From Paenibacillus tundrae (GTDB taxonomy: Bacteria; Bacillota; Bacilli; Paenibacillales; Paenibacillaceae), in contig NZ_CP145605.1 of assembly GCF_036884255.1 (NCBI RefSeq), forward strand, positions 1,984,001 through 2,048,000: a stretch of DNA of 64,000 bases. Direction: 5' to 3'. Position numbers and translations under genes: made by a program. Under the pieces are notes generated by a model, which was not told the origin of the DNA, ran no database searches, and saw only the letters and a program-made list of their open reading frames with translations. Of the stretch, positions 50,823-58,802 are shown one piece after another. Positions within the stretch are counted from its first letter, which is position 1. Each line of letters starts with the position of its first letter.

Positions 50823-51041
50823 GTGTGGGTGTATGAGAAAAAATTGCAGTATCCCGTTCGGGTAAGTAAATGTGACCCTCATATGGCTAAACTACTTATG
50901 GAGCAGTACGGCGGTGCCGATGGAGAATTGGCTGCTGCGTTGCGATATCTAAACCAACGTTATACGATTCCTGATAAGATCATTGGGCTGCTGAACGACA
51001 TCGCTACGGAGGAATCAGTACATCATAGCTATCAATCATAG
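50823..51041 (+). pseudogene. cotJC: cotJC, truncated by prophage insertion
   Basis: A GTG start with AAAGGGGGAG upstream begins MWVYEKKLQYPVRVSKCDP. The CotJC sequence (manganese-catalase-like spore coat protein, about 190 residues) continues to about residue 63-64 (DKIIGLLNDIATEE) and then changes to SVHHSYQS and a stop at 51041. No other frame restores CotJC, so the remainder is absent here, not frame-shifted. The break coincides with the entry into AT-rich prophage DNA. Loss of two thirds makes the protein nonfunctional unless the element excises. Confidence 0.9.
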
Positions 51042-51292
51042 TCTAATGCATTAACCTAAAATACTTACTAAAAAAGATCCTTGGAATTTTATTGGTAATT
51101 CCAGCTGCAGCCAATAGGGGTGTACTTTTTGATTAATAAACAGATTTTCAAATCACAATTGATACAATGAAATAAATTTAAATATTATTACATAATATAC
51201 ATTAAATTACATCTTATGTTTAGACTTTAATATCTCCAAAGGATTATAGTAACAATTGTTAGTAAACAAATAGAAAAGGGGATTAATTCAGA

Positions 51293-52306
51293 ATGAAAAA
51301 GTATCTACTAGTATTGCCATTAACTATGTTATTGGTGTTCCTTTGCTTGCCATTTGCGAGTGCATCTGCAGCTTCAGTTGACATTTTGAGGGGACTTGAA
51401 CCAGTAAATTTTGCACGAACAAATTTTGTTAATTCTATTAGTAATGCAACAGATGGGAACGATGATACATACCTAGAAACAAATTACTTAGCTAACAATG
51501 GCACTCTTACGAGCTACGCATACTTGTATAAACTGCCTGAAGCAACGAGCTTAAACAAAATTAGAATTAAAGTCGATAGCATCGAAAACTTTACGAGTAT
51601 AGGATTTGAAGATGCTGCTGGCAAGGGTCTCTATAATGTACAAGTAAAATCGAACGATCAAACTACAGTTCTTGATGAAGTTAAAATTTCTAAAGAGGTT
51701 AAACAAATTCGTATATATGTTACTAATAAGGCAGCATTAAAATTGTATTCACTTGAAGCATATTCTGATCAAGTCCAAACTCCAGATGTACAAGCACCTG
51801 CTGATCTTGTAGCTAACGCAGCGGACGGCAAAATTGACCTGACATGGAGTGCAGTTCCTGAAGCCACAAGTTATGCAATTAAACGTGCTACAACTTCTGG
51901 TGGCCCTTATCAAACTGTAACAGATAGTGTATATGATACGAAATACACTGATACGACTGTTACCAATGGTGTAACGTACTATTATGTTGTGACCGCAAAT
52001 GTTAACGGTATTGAAAGCGAATATTCAAATGAGGCTTCAGCTACACCTACTGAAACTCCAGTTGTAAGTGGTAATAGAGCTCGTGTTGTCGTTTATCTGA
52101 TCAGCGGATTAGAGAAGGAATATGATCTTTCTAGTTCAGAACTATCAGCATTTATTTCATGGTATAGCAATCGCGCTGAAGGCATTGGTCAAGAAGTCTA
52201 CGCCTTTAATAAGAATTCTGACATGAACAATTATATTAGCAGAAAAGACTTCATCGCTTTCAGTAAGATTGAGATGTTTGAAGTTAATGAGTATGTATCA
52301 AACTAA
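51293..52306 (+). CDS. Secreted protein with fibronectin type III domain (prophage cargo)
   Basis: 337 residues. A signal peptide (MKKYLLVLPLTMLLVFLC to ASASAA) precedes a beta-rich N-terminal domain (about 30-160). A fibronectin type III domain follows (about 168-252, DLTWSAVPEATSYAIKRA and YYYVVTANVNGIESEYSNEASATP). The C terminus (265-337) is helical and unlike known folds. Codons and surroundings are A+T-rich compared with the host genes. It lies between the attachment site and the recombinase, the usual place for lysogenic-conversion genes. Binding target unknown. Confidence 0.85.
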   Translation: MKKYLLVLPLTMLLVFLCLPFASASAASVDILRGLEPVNFARTNFVNSISNATDGNDDTYLETNYLANNGTLTSYAYLYKLPEATSLNKIRIKVDSIENFTSIGFEDAAGKGLYNVQVKSNDQTTVLDEVKISKEVKQIRIYVTNKAALKLYSLEAYSDQVQTPDVQAPADLVANAADGKIDLTWSAVPEATSYAIKRATTSGGPYQTVTDSVYDTKYTDTTVTNGVTYYYVVTANVNGIESEYSNEASATPTETPVVSGNRARVVVYLISGLEKEYDLSSSELSAFISWYSNRAEGIGQEVYAFNKNSDMNNYISRKDFIAFSKIEMFEVNEYVSN

Positions 52307-52312
52307 ATAGTT

Positions 52313-52342
52313 TAAAGGAGCAGCTAAATAGCTGTTCCTTTT
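52313..52342 (+). terminator. Terminator after the Fn3 gene
   Basis: AAAGGAGCAGCTA pairs with TAGCTGTTCCTTTT (one mismatch) around AA. T-run on plus. Confidence 0.75.
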
Positions 52343-52501
52343 GTTATCGTAATTAATTGTCGATATTATTAGAAAAAGTTTATTAGGAGTATAGGCAAGA
52401 GTTGACAAGTCGAATATCAATTAAAGGAAACATTAGTAAAGGTGTTAACCTCCTACTAACATCATAAGATATGTTACGCCAGACTTATGAATTACTCTTA
52501 T

Positions 52502-54115
52502 CTACACTCGGGGGAGTTTAGGGAATAATTTCAAATCGAATTGCCCAATTGCTTCTGGTCTTGTCCAGTGGCCTTTTATTGTTTTGGTGTATACCGCCAC
52601 TTCAAGAACTGACTTTAACAAATTATTCTTTTGCTCGGGGTCGTCCGTCTTTGTATAAGTATCCAATACATATTCAACATTAGGAATAATGTTTACTTTA
52701 GCGGTTTGTCTTCGTTTCTCCAAGTCCATTTCCCCTAAAGCAGCTCTAATGCTTTCCTCAGTTTCCCCAATCCGTTGTGCGAGGGTTTGTGATCTCTCTA
52801 GGTACGTCTCTACAGTATAAATTTTCTTCTCTAGTAAATCATGCAGATTATTATTCTGTTCGTGAAGCTCATGCAGCTTCTTTTCGAGATCCTTTACAAT
52901 CTGCTCTTTAATGTTTAAAGTAGATTCGTTTTCTGAGATCCTCTCAGGTTTATGTGTGTTCCACTGGGCTTTATAATTTTCTAGCCAGACACGTAATCCT
53001 TCTAGTATTCTTTCTTCTACTATATATCCTGGTGAACTGATATTCTTACATGTCGGCCCCTGACATATTAGTCCTGTTGGAGTATCAGGATTTTTGTAAG
53101 GACGACGAACCATAAGACGCCCACACATTCCGCATCTGATTAATCCGGCTAGAGGATTGATTATAACCCCTCTTGGAGCTGGAGGATGATAGTTGCCCTT
53201 CAATATCTCCATTGCCTTATCCCATGTTTCTTTAGTTATAAGCCCATCATGTTTACCATCAGCAAGCAGCCATTCACTCTCATCTACTCGTGGGCGGTAT
53301 CTGTGGACTACGCCGTTTTTCCGGGTTTTCTTTTCGGGGCGTCTGCGCCAAGCGATAGCACCGTAATAAACTGGATTGCGAATTATCCCATTAATCGTAG
53401 CGACAGTCCATTGGCTGTTCTTTAATGTAGGTATGGATAGTTGATTCAGCTTTTTTGCAATTAAGCCTGTGCCAACCCCTTGATTAACGTACATATCAAA
53501 TATCATTTGGATGATAGGGGCTTGCTCGGGATGAGGTTCCAATGTCCAACCTTTTTCTTTCTCTAATTTGATGCGATTGAAACCATAGGGTGCTATATTG
53601 CCAATGAATTTTCCTTCAAGAACGGAGTCCTTACGCCCAGTCTGTTGTCGACGATTGATAGTTTTATACTCACGACGGGACATGAAGAGACCAAATTCAA
53701 AGTACTCTTCGTCAAACTCATTGTCAGGATCATATGTTTTAACAGGCGTAATGATTTTTGTGCCGGCATATTTAAAAGTTTGTGCGATGATCCCCTGGTC
53801 GATGGTATCACCGCGCGCCAAACGCTCAATTTCCATGACAAGTACACCGTCCCATAGTCCTTCTTCAACTTGACGAAGAACATTCTGAATAACAGGACGT
53901 TGTGCTATGGTTTCGCCTGAAACGATCTCTCTGAAGACTTCAGAAATATTTATCTTTAGCCGTTTAGCTAAATCAAATAGATTGCGCTCATGTCTTGCCA
54001 GCGTTTCTCCTTCACCGCGACTCTCGGCTTCCATATCCGCCCGCGATTTACGCAAATACATGCAGAAACGCCCTTGAAGTTTTGAGGTGAGTTTTGCGTA
54101 TAATTCGTCTGACAT
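52502..54115 (-). CDS. Large serine recombinase (prophage integrase)
   Basis: About 537 residues from the ATG at 54115, with AAGGAGG seven bases before. The resolvase domain has MYLRKSRAD with the nucleophile Ser24, and EIERLARG. A recombinase domain (TIKNRRQQTGRK-like, about 170-300) follows, then a zinc ribbon (RCGMCG with ICQGPTCKN) and a C-terminal coiled-coil (about 395-460). It recombines attP with attB without long homology and needs a directionality factor to excise. It is transcribed toward the cotJC junction, as is common at an integrase end. Confidence 0.96.
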   Translation of the reverse strand: MSDELYAKLTSKLQGRFCMYLRKSRADMEAESRGEGETLARHERNLFDLAKRLKINISEVFREIVSGETIAQRPVIQNVLRQVEEGLWDGVLVMEIERLARGDTIDQGIIAQTFKYAGTKIITPVKTYDPDNEFDEEYFEFGLFMSRREYKTINRRQQTGRKDSVLEGKFIGNIAPYGFNRIKLEKEKGWTLEPHPEQAPIIQMIFDMYVNQGVGTGLIAKKLNQLSIPTLKNSQWTVATINGIIRNPVYYGAIAWRRRPEKKTRKNGVVHRYRPRVDESEWLLADGKHDGLITKETWDKAMEILKGNYHPPAPRGVIINPLAGLIRCGMCGRLMVRRPYKNPDTPTGLICQGPTCKNISSPGYIVEERILEGLRVWLENYKAQWNTHKPERISENESTLNIKEQIVKDLEKKLHELHEQNNNLHDLLEKKIYTVETYLERSQTLAQRIGETEESIRAALGEMDLEKRRQTAKVNIIPNVEYVLDTYTKTDDPEQKNNLLKSVLEVAVYTKTIKGHWTRPEAIGQFDLKLFPKLPRV

Positions 54116-54202
54116 GGTCAAGCCTCCTTAATATTTTATATGTATTTTTTTGAAAAGTATGTTCATTATCAATAATATAGCACATATGTTCTGGTTTTTG
54201 GG

Positions 54203-54226
54203 TGAAAGAAAAGCCCCGAAGGGCTT
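54203..54226 (-). terminator. Terminator between lipoprotein and recombinase genes
   Basis: AAGCCC and GGGCTT flank a four-base loop (CGAA on plus); the minus strand continues into TTTTCTTT. Confidence 0.75.
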
Positions 54227-54334
54227 ATTGATCGTTCGCGCTTCCTACTGATAACATTAGAATCTTGGTATCTTTCACAAAATTCATGCTGTACCTAAAT
54301 CCATTACGTATTACAGAAGATGAGAAGTGTATTT

Positions 54335-54799
54335 TCATAAAGAGTCTATAAATTCTTTGTATTTATTGAATTCTTCTTCAGGCATAGTTGCTGGGACTTG
54401 CAAAAGGATATTATCTTTTGCATATGTAAGTGAACGGAACATTTCTAAGGTTATTCCTAACTCTTCGTAGATGTTCTCCATTGTAGCAAGATCGTCTGTA
54501 TTTTCAAAAATGAATATATGTCCCGAAGGTATATCTTTTAAGACAAAACCACTGTTTTCAGACCCTTCTGTTGCAGAAGAACCCTTTAGAGAAGGTAATT
54601 CAAATCTAACCAGTTCAGCGGTTTCAGGCTTTAAACTCATGTCTCCATCTTCGGTAACTTTCCTTGGGTTCTCAGCTTCTATGCTCAACTTTTCTAATTT
54701 TGCAATTACGTCATCAGCAGTAACAGATCTCCCACTACTGCATCCTGTAATAAGAAGCAGAGCTCCTAGAAAAATGAGGATTGGCCATCCTTTTTGCAT
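54335..54799 (-). CDS. Prophage lipoprotein
   Basis: 154 residues. A signal peptide ends in the lipobox LITGCSS (Cys20), so the protein is lipid-anchored outside the membrane. The mature part is acidic and mostly helical with LEKLSIEAENPRKVTEDGD. It resembles small prophage or superinfection-exclusion lipoproteins in position only; no family was recognised. Confidence 0.8.
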   Translation of the reverse strand: MQKGWPILIFLGALLLITGCSSGRSVTADDVIAKLEKLSIEAENPRKVTEDGDMSLKPETAELVRFELPSLKGSSATEGSENSGFVLKDIPSGHIFIFENTDDLATMENIYEELGITLEMFRSLTYAKDNILLQVPATMPEEEFNKYKEFIDSL

Positions 54800-55005
54800 T
54801 GTTTATTCGCCTCTCGTTTATAAAATTATTATAGGCATAAGAACATCACTCTGTATAAGATAGACACAGTTGCTGCTATCTGATATAAGGAAGTGTGAAA
54901 GAAAAGAAACACATTCACACATCCTTAAAAACTCTTATGTAAATAGTTTTGAGATTAAAATTAATGACTATTGTTACTGAATTATGTTCAAATACTCGTG
55001 AGAAA

Positions 55006-55377
55006 TCATCTTCTTCTCCACTCAAGAAAAGCATTTAAGTGTAGGCTACCAAAAATAATTAATGCAAGTACCGACAATACAACAGATGCGCTAACACTAT
55101 TAAACAAATTACCTAAGTTCCAGGCTAAATAACCATAGCACCCAGTCAAAATAATTAAAACAATGGCTCGTGTCACTTTAAACCAGAGCAGAACTGCTAA
55201 TCCGATCAGCAGTCCCCCAAACAATAACCACGAAGAAAATTGACCTCCTAAACCAGCAGAGACTATCAAAATTTCAAGCAAAACAAGCCCTGATCCAGCC
55301 CCGTAACTTCTTGCGTTGATGACCCCGTGTTCCACTTTTCTTTCTATAGAAGCATTATTCTTATGATCCATAGACAT
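55006..55377 (-). CDS. Small prophage membrane protein
   Basis: 123 residues with four hydrophobic segments (about 30-50, 52-68, 70-92, 96-116) after a polar N terminus and before an EWRRR tail. No family recognised. It is in the lysogeny-side block with the lipoprotein, so it may be a superinfection-exclusion or cell-surface protein. Confidence 0.7.
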   Translation of the reverse strand: MSMDHKNNASIERKVEHGVINARSYGAGSGLVLLEILIVSAGLGGQFSSWLLFGGLLIGLAVLLWFKVTRAIVLIILTGCYGYLAWNLGNLFNSVSASVVLSVLALIIFGSLHLNAFLEWRRR

Positions 55378-55543
55378 TGTTCTAAGCCGAGCCTCCTTTA
55401 ATAAAATTTTGAAATATAGAAGCAGCTCACTTCACGAAAGTAAAAAAGGCAGGAATGGTTCGTTTAAGAAACCATCCCGTTAAAGTAAATCTATATCTGC
55501 ATTTTTCAGCCCTTTTAACCACCAAAATTCTGCCAGAAGAGCA

Positions 55544-55597
55544 TTTACCTGATTATAGACACATGTTAAAATCGAACATGAACAGAACGTTTGTTCT
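55544..55597 (+). promoter_or_regulatory. SOS-type (LexA) promoter in the prophage
   Basis: TTTACC (55544-55549), 17 bases, TAAAAT (55567-55572). AGAACGTTTGTTCT at 55584-55597 fits the core GAACN4GTTC of the Gram-positive LexA box and lies at the expected start of transcription. It points to a small ORF at 55632 lying against the repressor gene. Confidence 0.55.
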
Positions 55598-55631
55598 TTT
55601 TTTAACAAGAACTAGGAACGGAAGTGTCATC

Positions 55632-55805
55632 ATGGAGAAAACAGATATTAAAAAAGCTATGATTGAGTTGGATGGAGTACCTTTGGGACACCTCGAGAAG
55701 GAACAAATTATTATAAATCTAAAATCAATCTTCCTCGGAAAAGATGATTTGTGCAGCTCGCTTGAGCTTTTTTTGAATAGCGGGGTCAGACAGATCAAGC
55801 CCTAG
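55632..55805 (+). CDS. Possible small SOS-controlled prophage protein
   Basis: 57 codons. ATG with a GGAAG-like RBS, starting 35 bases after the LexA-like box. The sequence MEKTDIKKAMIELDGVPLG is hydrophilic and helical. It overlaps the 3' end of the repressor gene (convergent) by about 80 bases. A longer frame from 55455 lacks a suitable start. No homologue was recognised. An antirepressor or excision-linked role would suit the position, but this is a guess. Confidence 0.4.
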   Translation: MEKTDIKKAMIELDGVPLGHLEKEQIIINLKSIFLGKDDLCSSLELFLNSGVRQIKP

Positions 55806-56093
55806 TCTCTTTTCTAAATCCTCAAAGAATTCAAATTTAGCTTTTAGTTCATTATCAAGAGTTAAAGTTTCCCGAATATTTGATCTTCCATAGAGATAAT
55901 CGACATTGACTCCAAATAGGTCAGCTATCTTATTCATAGTATCCATAGGAGGCTGTTTAGTTCCATTCTCATATGCAGTATAAGTAGGTCTTGCAACACC
56001 TAATATTTTTGCTACATACTCTTGAGTCCAGATAGGACTCTTTTTTTTCATCTCTTCTCGCTCATTCTTTAACCTTTGAGCAAAAACTTCCAT
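55725..56093 (-). CDS. Xre-type prophage repressor
   Basis: 122 residues. The helix-turn-helix (about 22-60, TQEYVAKILGVARPTYTAYENG) is followed by DLFGVNVDYLYGRSN and a short C-terminal helical part. It lacks a LexA-type autoprotease, so induction would need another factor, as with ImmR/ImmA-type systems. It faces the Cro-like gene across operators 1-4. Likely the lysogeny repressor. Confidence 0.9.
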   Translation of the reverse strand: MEVFAQRLKNEREEMKKKSPIWTQEYVAKILGVARPTYTAYENGTKQPPMDTMNKIADLFGVNVDYLYGRSNIRETLTLDNELKAKFEFFEDLEKRLGLDLSDPAIQKKLKRAAQIIFSEED

Positions 56094-56124
56094 AATAACA
56101 CACCAACTTTTCTAGGATAGTACC

Positions 56125-56237
56125 AGTATAGTGTTACTGAAAGAAACTTTAAACTTAAGTTCCTAAAAGAAACAATTATTGTTGACAAGTTCCTTATAGT
56201 AACGTAATATGTGTTTATGGATGTTACTTAAAGGAAC
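56125..56237. promoter_or_regulatory. Repressor/Cro switch: two promoters and four operators
   Basis: Four 15-bp operators of the form GTTMCTNNNAGNAAC lie at 56133-56147, 56159-56173, 56189-56203 and 56223-56237. The rightward promoter is TTGACA (56182-56187), 17 bases and TAATAT (56205-56210), with operator 3 in its spacer. The leftward promoter is TTTAAA (56153-56148), 17 bases and TATACT (56130-56125), with operator 1 in its spacer. Operator 4 lies between the rightward promoter and the Cro-like start. Confidence 0.85.
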
Positions 56238-56252
56238 AAAGGAGGTTGAAGC

Positions 56253-56483
56253 ATGAGATCTTGGCTTAGAGAAATTCGCGAAAAATATAATATGACTCAA
56301 GAACAAGTGGCTTTTAAAGCGGGAATTTCTCGTAGCTATTTTACTAACATTGAAAATGGAACCAAAACGCCATCAGTTATAGCTGCAAAGTCAATCGGTG
56401 AAGCACTTGATTTTCCGTGGTCATATTTTTTTGAGGAGAAATGTTACTTTAAGGAACAAAAATACAAGGAAGGAGTGAGCTGA
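56253..56483 (+). CDS. Cro-like Xre family regulator
   Basis: 76 residues, helix-turn-helix at about 13-50 (MTQEQVAFKAGISRSYFTNIENGTKTP). Divergent from the repressor, with the operator cluster between them and AAAGGAGG before the ATG. It probably binds the same operators to favour lytic genes. Overlaps the next gene by one base, and its end contains a fifth operator. Confidence 0.88.
   Translation: MRSWLREIREKYNMTQEQVAFKAGISRSYFTNIENGTKTPSVIAAKSIGEALDFPWSYFFEEKCYFKEQKYKEGVS
56443..56457. promoter_or_regulatory. Fifth phage operator, inside the Cro-like gene
   Basis: GTTACTTTAAGGAAC has the same GTTMCTNNNAGNAAC form as operators 1-4. It is 26 bases before the next start codon, so it could act as a block on elongation or a local operator. 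Confidence 0.65.
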
Positions 56484-56761
56484 TGAACGAGTGCCCACGA
56501 TGTACCAGTAACAAAATCTCAACGACAGATAACTTTTGCAAAGTTTGCGGATTCGAATTATTCCAAATCACAATACAGAAGTTTGAAGTTAATTCAGAAA
56601 CCGCCGCGGCCACGGCAGCTTCTGAACAGCCTAAATTAATTATGACGAGTAAGTTTTTCATCTTTCCAGATCTAAGTGAAGAAGAAATAGATTCTTTGCA
56701 TATGACACTAATGAGAGCTGCTTTTGAATGGAAGAGTTCTAATGGATTTCAGTATAAGTAA
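56483..56761 (+). CDS. Small zinc-ribbon prophage protein
   Basis: 92 residues. CPRCTSN and CKVCGFE form a four-Cys zinc ribbon in the first 25 residues. The rest has an Ala-rich linker and an acidic helix (DLSEEEIDSLHMTLMRA). It starts one base inside the Cro stop. Function unknown. Confidence 0.75.
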   Translation: MNECPRCTSNKISTTDNFCKVCGFELFQITIQKFEVNSETAAATAASEQPKLIMTSKFFIFPDLSEEEIDSLHMTLMRAAFEWKSSNGFQYK

Positions 56762-57020
56762 TTGAAATTGGTAAACCGCAATGAGTGCAGAGCTCATCAT
56801 TTGAAGCTATATAACCTGCAGGGAATTTAATTCCATTGTTACTTGCACAAGAAATGCTATAAAAACTCACTTTATTTTCAGATGGATGTGTTTCTGGAGA
56901 ATGTGCCACGGATCCTTCGCCACCGATTATCCAGCCGAGTTTTTTAAGTTCCTTGTTCAAATTCAACTTATCCTCTTCAGAAAGTTTCCTAAAGTAAACC
57001 GAATGATTCATACATTTCAC
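56739..57020 (-). CDS. Hypothetical prophage protein on minus strand
   Basis: 93 residues. CTHCG with an upstream Cys could bind zinc; LNKELKKLGWIIGGEGSVAHSPETH is polar. The RBS AAAGGAGGTG precedes the ATG. Overlaps the convergent zinc-ribbon gene by 23 bases. Family not recognised. Confidence 0.6.
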   Translation of the reverse strand: MKCMNHSVYFRKLSEEDKLNLNKELKKLGWIIGGEGSVAHSPETHPSENKVSFYSISCASNNGIKFPAGYIASNDELCTHCGLPISITYTEIH

Positions 57021-57105
57021 CTCCTTTCCTATTAAATGGTGTGTGCAAACTCCATTTTAGCAGAAAGAGGAAAGACAAACCCAGAAAAAGGAGGTTCAAA
57101 AAACA

Positions 57106-57345
57106 ATGGCTGTCCCACAACTTGATCCGCATAAACATAATCCTGGGAGGGATGTGCCGATGCCGATCCAATCTAAAGAATTGCCAGCAGGGAACGTTGT
57201 AGAGACGTATCAGTTCGGAGTAACCACTGTTCATATCTGTGATGACTTCATTGCCCAAACACCTATGCAGATTGCCAAAGTGATTCGAGAAATGCACATA
57301 GCTGGTTGGGCTATCTTACAGAACCAGAAAAGCGAAGCCGAATAG
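57106..57345 (+). CDS. Hypothetical early prophage protein
   Basis: 79 residues, with AAAAAGGAGG before the ATG. It holds VVETYQFGVTTVHICDDFI. Small early phage genes of this size are common; no function recognised. Confidence 0.7.
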   Translation: MAVPQLDPHKHNPGRDVPMPIQSKELPAGNVVETYQFGVTTVHICDDFIAQTPMQIAKVIREMHIAGWAILQNQKSEAE

Positions 57346-57367
57346 GCTTCCATTGGAGGACAAGCCT

Positions 57368-57610
57368 ATGAAATTTGTTTGGATCAAACCCACATCCCGA
57401 GCATGTTTTATCGCTGCTGTAGTAACAAGAGTGAATGTTGGAAAAATGACAATCGATCATGCAATCCATCACACACTTTCTTTGGAACGACAGTGCAGAC
57501 ATCCACATCTGATCTCCAAGAGAGAGCTTAAATCTGTGAAACGTGAAGCTGAGGCTCAGATCCGTAAGATACAAGAAACCCGCCGAGCTGTACCGACTGG
57601 CGGGAGTTGA
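57368..57610 (+). CDS. Hypothetical early prophage protein
   Basis: 80 residues from the ATG at 57368, with TTGGAGG upstream (that TTG at 57353 was not chosen because it holds the RBS). Basic and helical (LERQCRHPHLISKRELKSVKREAEAQIRK). Function unknown. Confidence 0.7.
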   Translation: MKFVWIKPTSRACFIAAVVTRVNVGKMTIDHAIHHTLSLERQCRHPHLISKRELKSVKREAEAQIRKIQETRRAVPTGGS

Positions 57611-57672
57611 GAGGATCGATGGAGCCGGGGAAGCTCTAAAAGTATAATACTCCCCTTGTTAATAGCATTTCC

Positions 57673-57687
57673 ATTCCAATATGGAAT
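57673..57687. promoter_or_regulatory. Perfect palindrome upstream of an Xre gene
   Basis: ATTCCAATATGGAAT (6-bp arms, 3-base centre), 22 bases before the next start and 24 bases after a TATAAT at 57643-57648. It may be the operator of the Xre protein that follows. Confidence 0.45.
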
Positions 57688-57709
57688 ATTCGGGAGGGGG
57701 TGAACACGG

Positions 57710-57955
57710 TTGGATATAAAGTTTGGGGCAATCATGAGGGCTTGCCGCGAACGAGCTGGTTTTACGCAGGAACAAATGGCGGACAAGCTCCATCGCACGC
57801 AAGCCTGCGTTTCAAAATTTGAAAAGGATCATAAGATTCCGGACATGACCACTATGATGCGATGGGCAGAAGTAACAGGTGCAAGGGAAGTTGTTGTTGC
57901 TTTCATTTACGGAATGGACGGAATCAGCATGATTCAAAGACTGATTGGAGGATAA
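57710..57955 (+). CDS. Xre-type regulator (third in the prophage)
   Basis: 81 residues, TTG start with GGGAGGGGGTG upstream. Helix-turn-helix at about 17-50 (FTQEQMADKLHRTQACVSKFEKDHKIP). The C terminus is REVVVAFIYGMDGIS. Lies in the early region and next to a palindrome, so it may regulate a subset of early genes. Confidence 0.82.
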   Translation: MDIKFGAIMRACRERAGFTQEQMADKLHRTQACVSKFEKDHKIPDMTTMMRWAEVTGAREVVVAFIYGMDGISMIQRLIGG

Positions 57956-57959
57956 ACGA

Positions 57960-58241
57960 ATGAAGGTAGATCAATTGGAATTGGAATTACAGTTCATTGC
58001 GGCAAATGCTCGGCACAACCTGAACCTCATACATATGAACCCTGAAAGAGTGCAGGAGATGAAGCGTGAACGGGTAATCGGAGCATTGGAATTTATGGAT
58101 GGATTGCATGAGGCATTTGAAGGACAAAAAGAAAATGCCCGCCTTGCAGGGCGGACACTTGGTCTGAGAACTTGGTTGAAGTCTCTTCTGCTGCTCATTT
58201 TATCGTCTCCCGAGCAAAAGCGCAAGGGGGAATCAGTATGA
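57960..58241 (+). CDS. Hypothetical prophage protein
   Basis: 93 residues from the ATG at 57960, with TTGGAGGATAA upstream. Helical with a hydrophobic C-terminal stretch (LKSLLLLILSSPEQKRK), which could be membrane-associated. Overlaps the next gene by four bases (ATGA). Confidence 0.7.
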   Translation: MKVDQLELELQFIAANARHNLNLIHMNPERVQEMKRERVIGALEFMDGLHEAFEGQKENARLAGRTLGLRTWLKSLLLLILSSPEQKRKGESV

Positions 58242-58468
58242 GTGAACAACTCGCACGTCAGATAATCGACAATTATGTTGCTTCGACACTGGCTTTACGG
58301 GCAAGTAGCGTGTCTCCATCGGAGGTTGGTGTAACTGACGCTGATGCCTATAGTAGTCATCGACTGGATATCTTCATTCGTTGGGAGAATGCAAAGTTCA
58401 GCCTGCAGGAGCTTCCTACTGAGTACAAGCTTCAAGCAATTCAAGCAATAGATGCAATTACCGCCTGA
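58238..58468 (+). CDS. Hypothetical prophage protein
   Basis: 76 residues from the ATG at 58238 (AGGGGGAATCAGT upstream). Soluble, with IDNYVASTLALRASSVSPSEVG. Coupled to the preceding gene by overlap. Confidence 0.65.
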   Translation: MSEQLARQIIDNYVASTLALRASSVSPSEVGVTDADAYSSHRLDIFIRWENAKFSLQELPTEYKLQAIQAIDAITA

Positions 58469-58471
58469 TGA

Positions 58472-58489
58472 GTTCACTGCGGAGTGAAC
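58472..58489 (+). promoter_or_regulatory. Hairpin in early operon gap
   Basis: GTTCACT/AGTGAAC perfect 7-bp stem with GCGG loop, between two small genes and with no T-run, so not a terminator. Possible RNA-processing or translation element. Confidence 0.4.
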
Positions 58490-58556
58490 GAAACCTAGCC
58501 CTATGGGGCGATGGTCGCGGGAAACCGCAATACATATGAAGGGAGGAACTGAGTAT

Positions 58557-58802
58557 ATGGCAATTCATGAATCAGTGAATAAGATTCTAAACCAGCTGAG
58601 TAGCCTGGCAGATGACACAAATGATGCTTTAAATAACACAGCGTACATTCTTCGCAGATTATCAGAATTTACTGATGGTGAGCTCAATGAAGTGATTACT
58701 CAACTTGAAGCAATCAGAGATCAGGTAGAAGAGTTGGAAGAAGCGCACGAAAAGGTTCAAGAAGAGGTTGCAAATTTGGAAGAAGAATTAAACGAAAAAT
58801 GA
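58557..58802 (+). CDS. Coiled-coil prophage protein
   Basis: 81 residues from the ATG at 58557 with GGGAGG upstream (spacing 10). The C-terminal half is a heptad-like acidic coiled coil (VEELEEAHEKVQEEVANLEEELNEK). Function unknown. Confidence 0.7.
   Translation: MAIHESVNKILNQLSSLADDTNDALNNTAYILRRLSEFTDGELNEVITQLEAIRDQVEELEEAHEKVQEEVANLEEELNEK

Noticed and set aside
50823..51100. Frame-shift as the cause of the cotJC break
   Set aside because: Other frames after 51014 give no CotJC-like sequence, so the rest of the gene is absent at this place.
54155..54181. Sigma-E promoter for the serine recombinase
   Set aside because: CATACTTT and ATATT are present but spaced only 12 bases apart; not enough to list as a feature, mentioned only within the cotJC finding.
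55553..55798. Minus-strand ORF overlapping the SOS-type promoter
   Set aside because: Mirrors the small plus ORF and repressor end; no RBS and it would run through the promoter.
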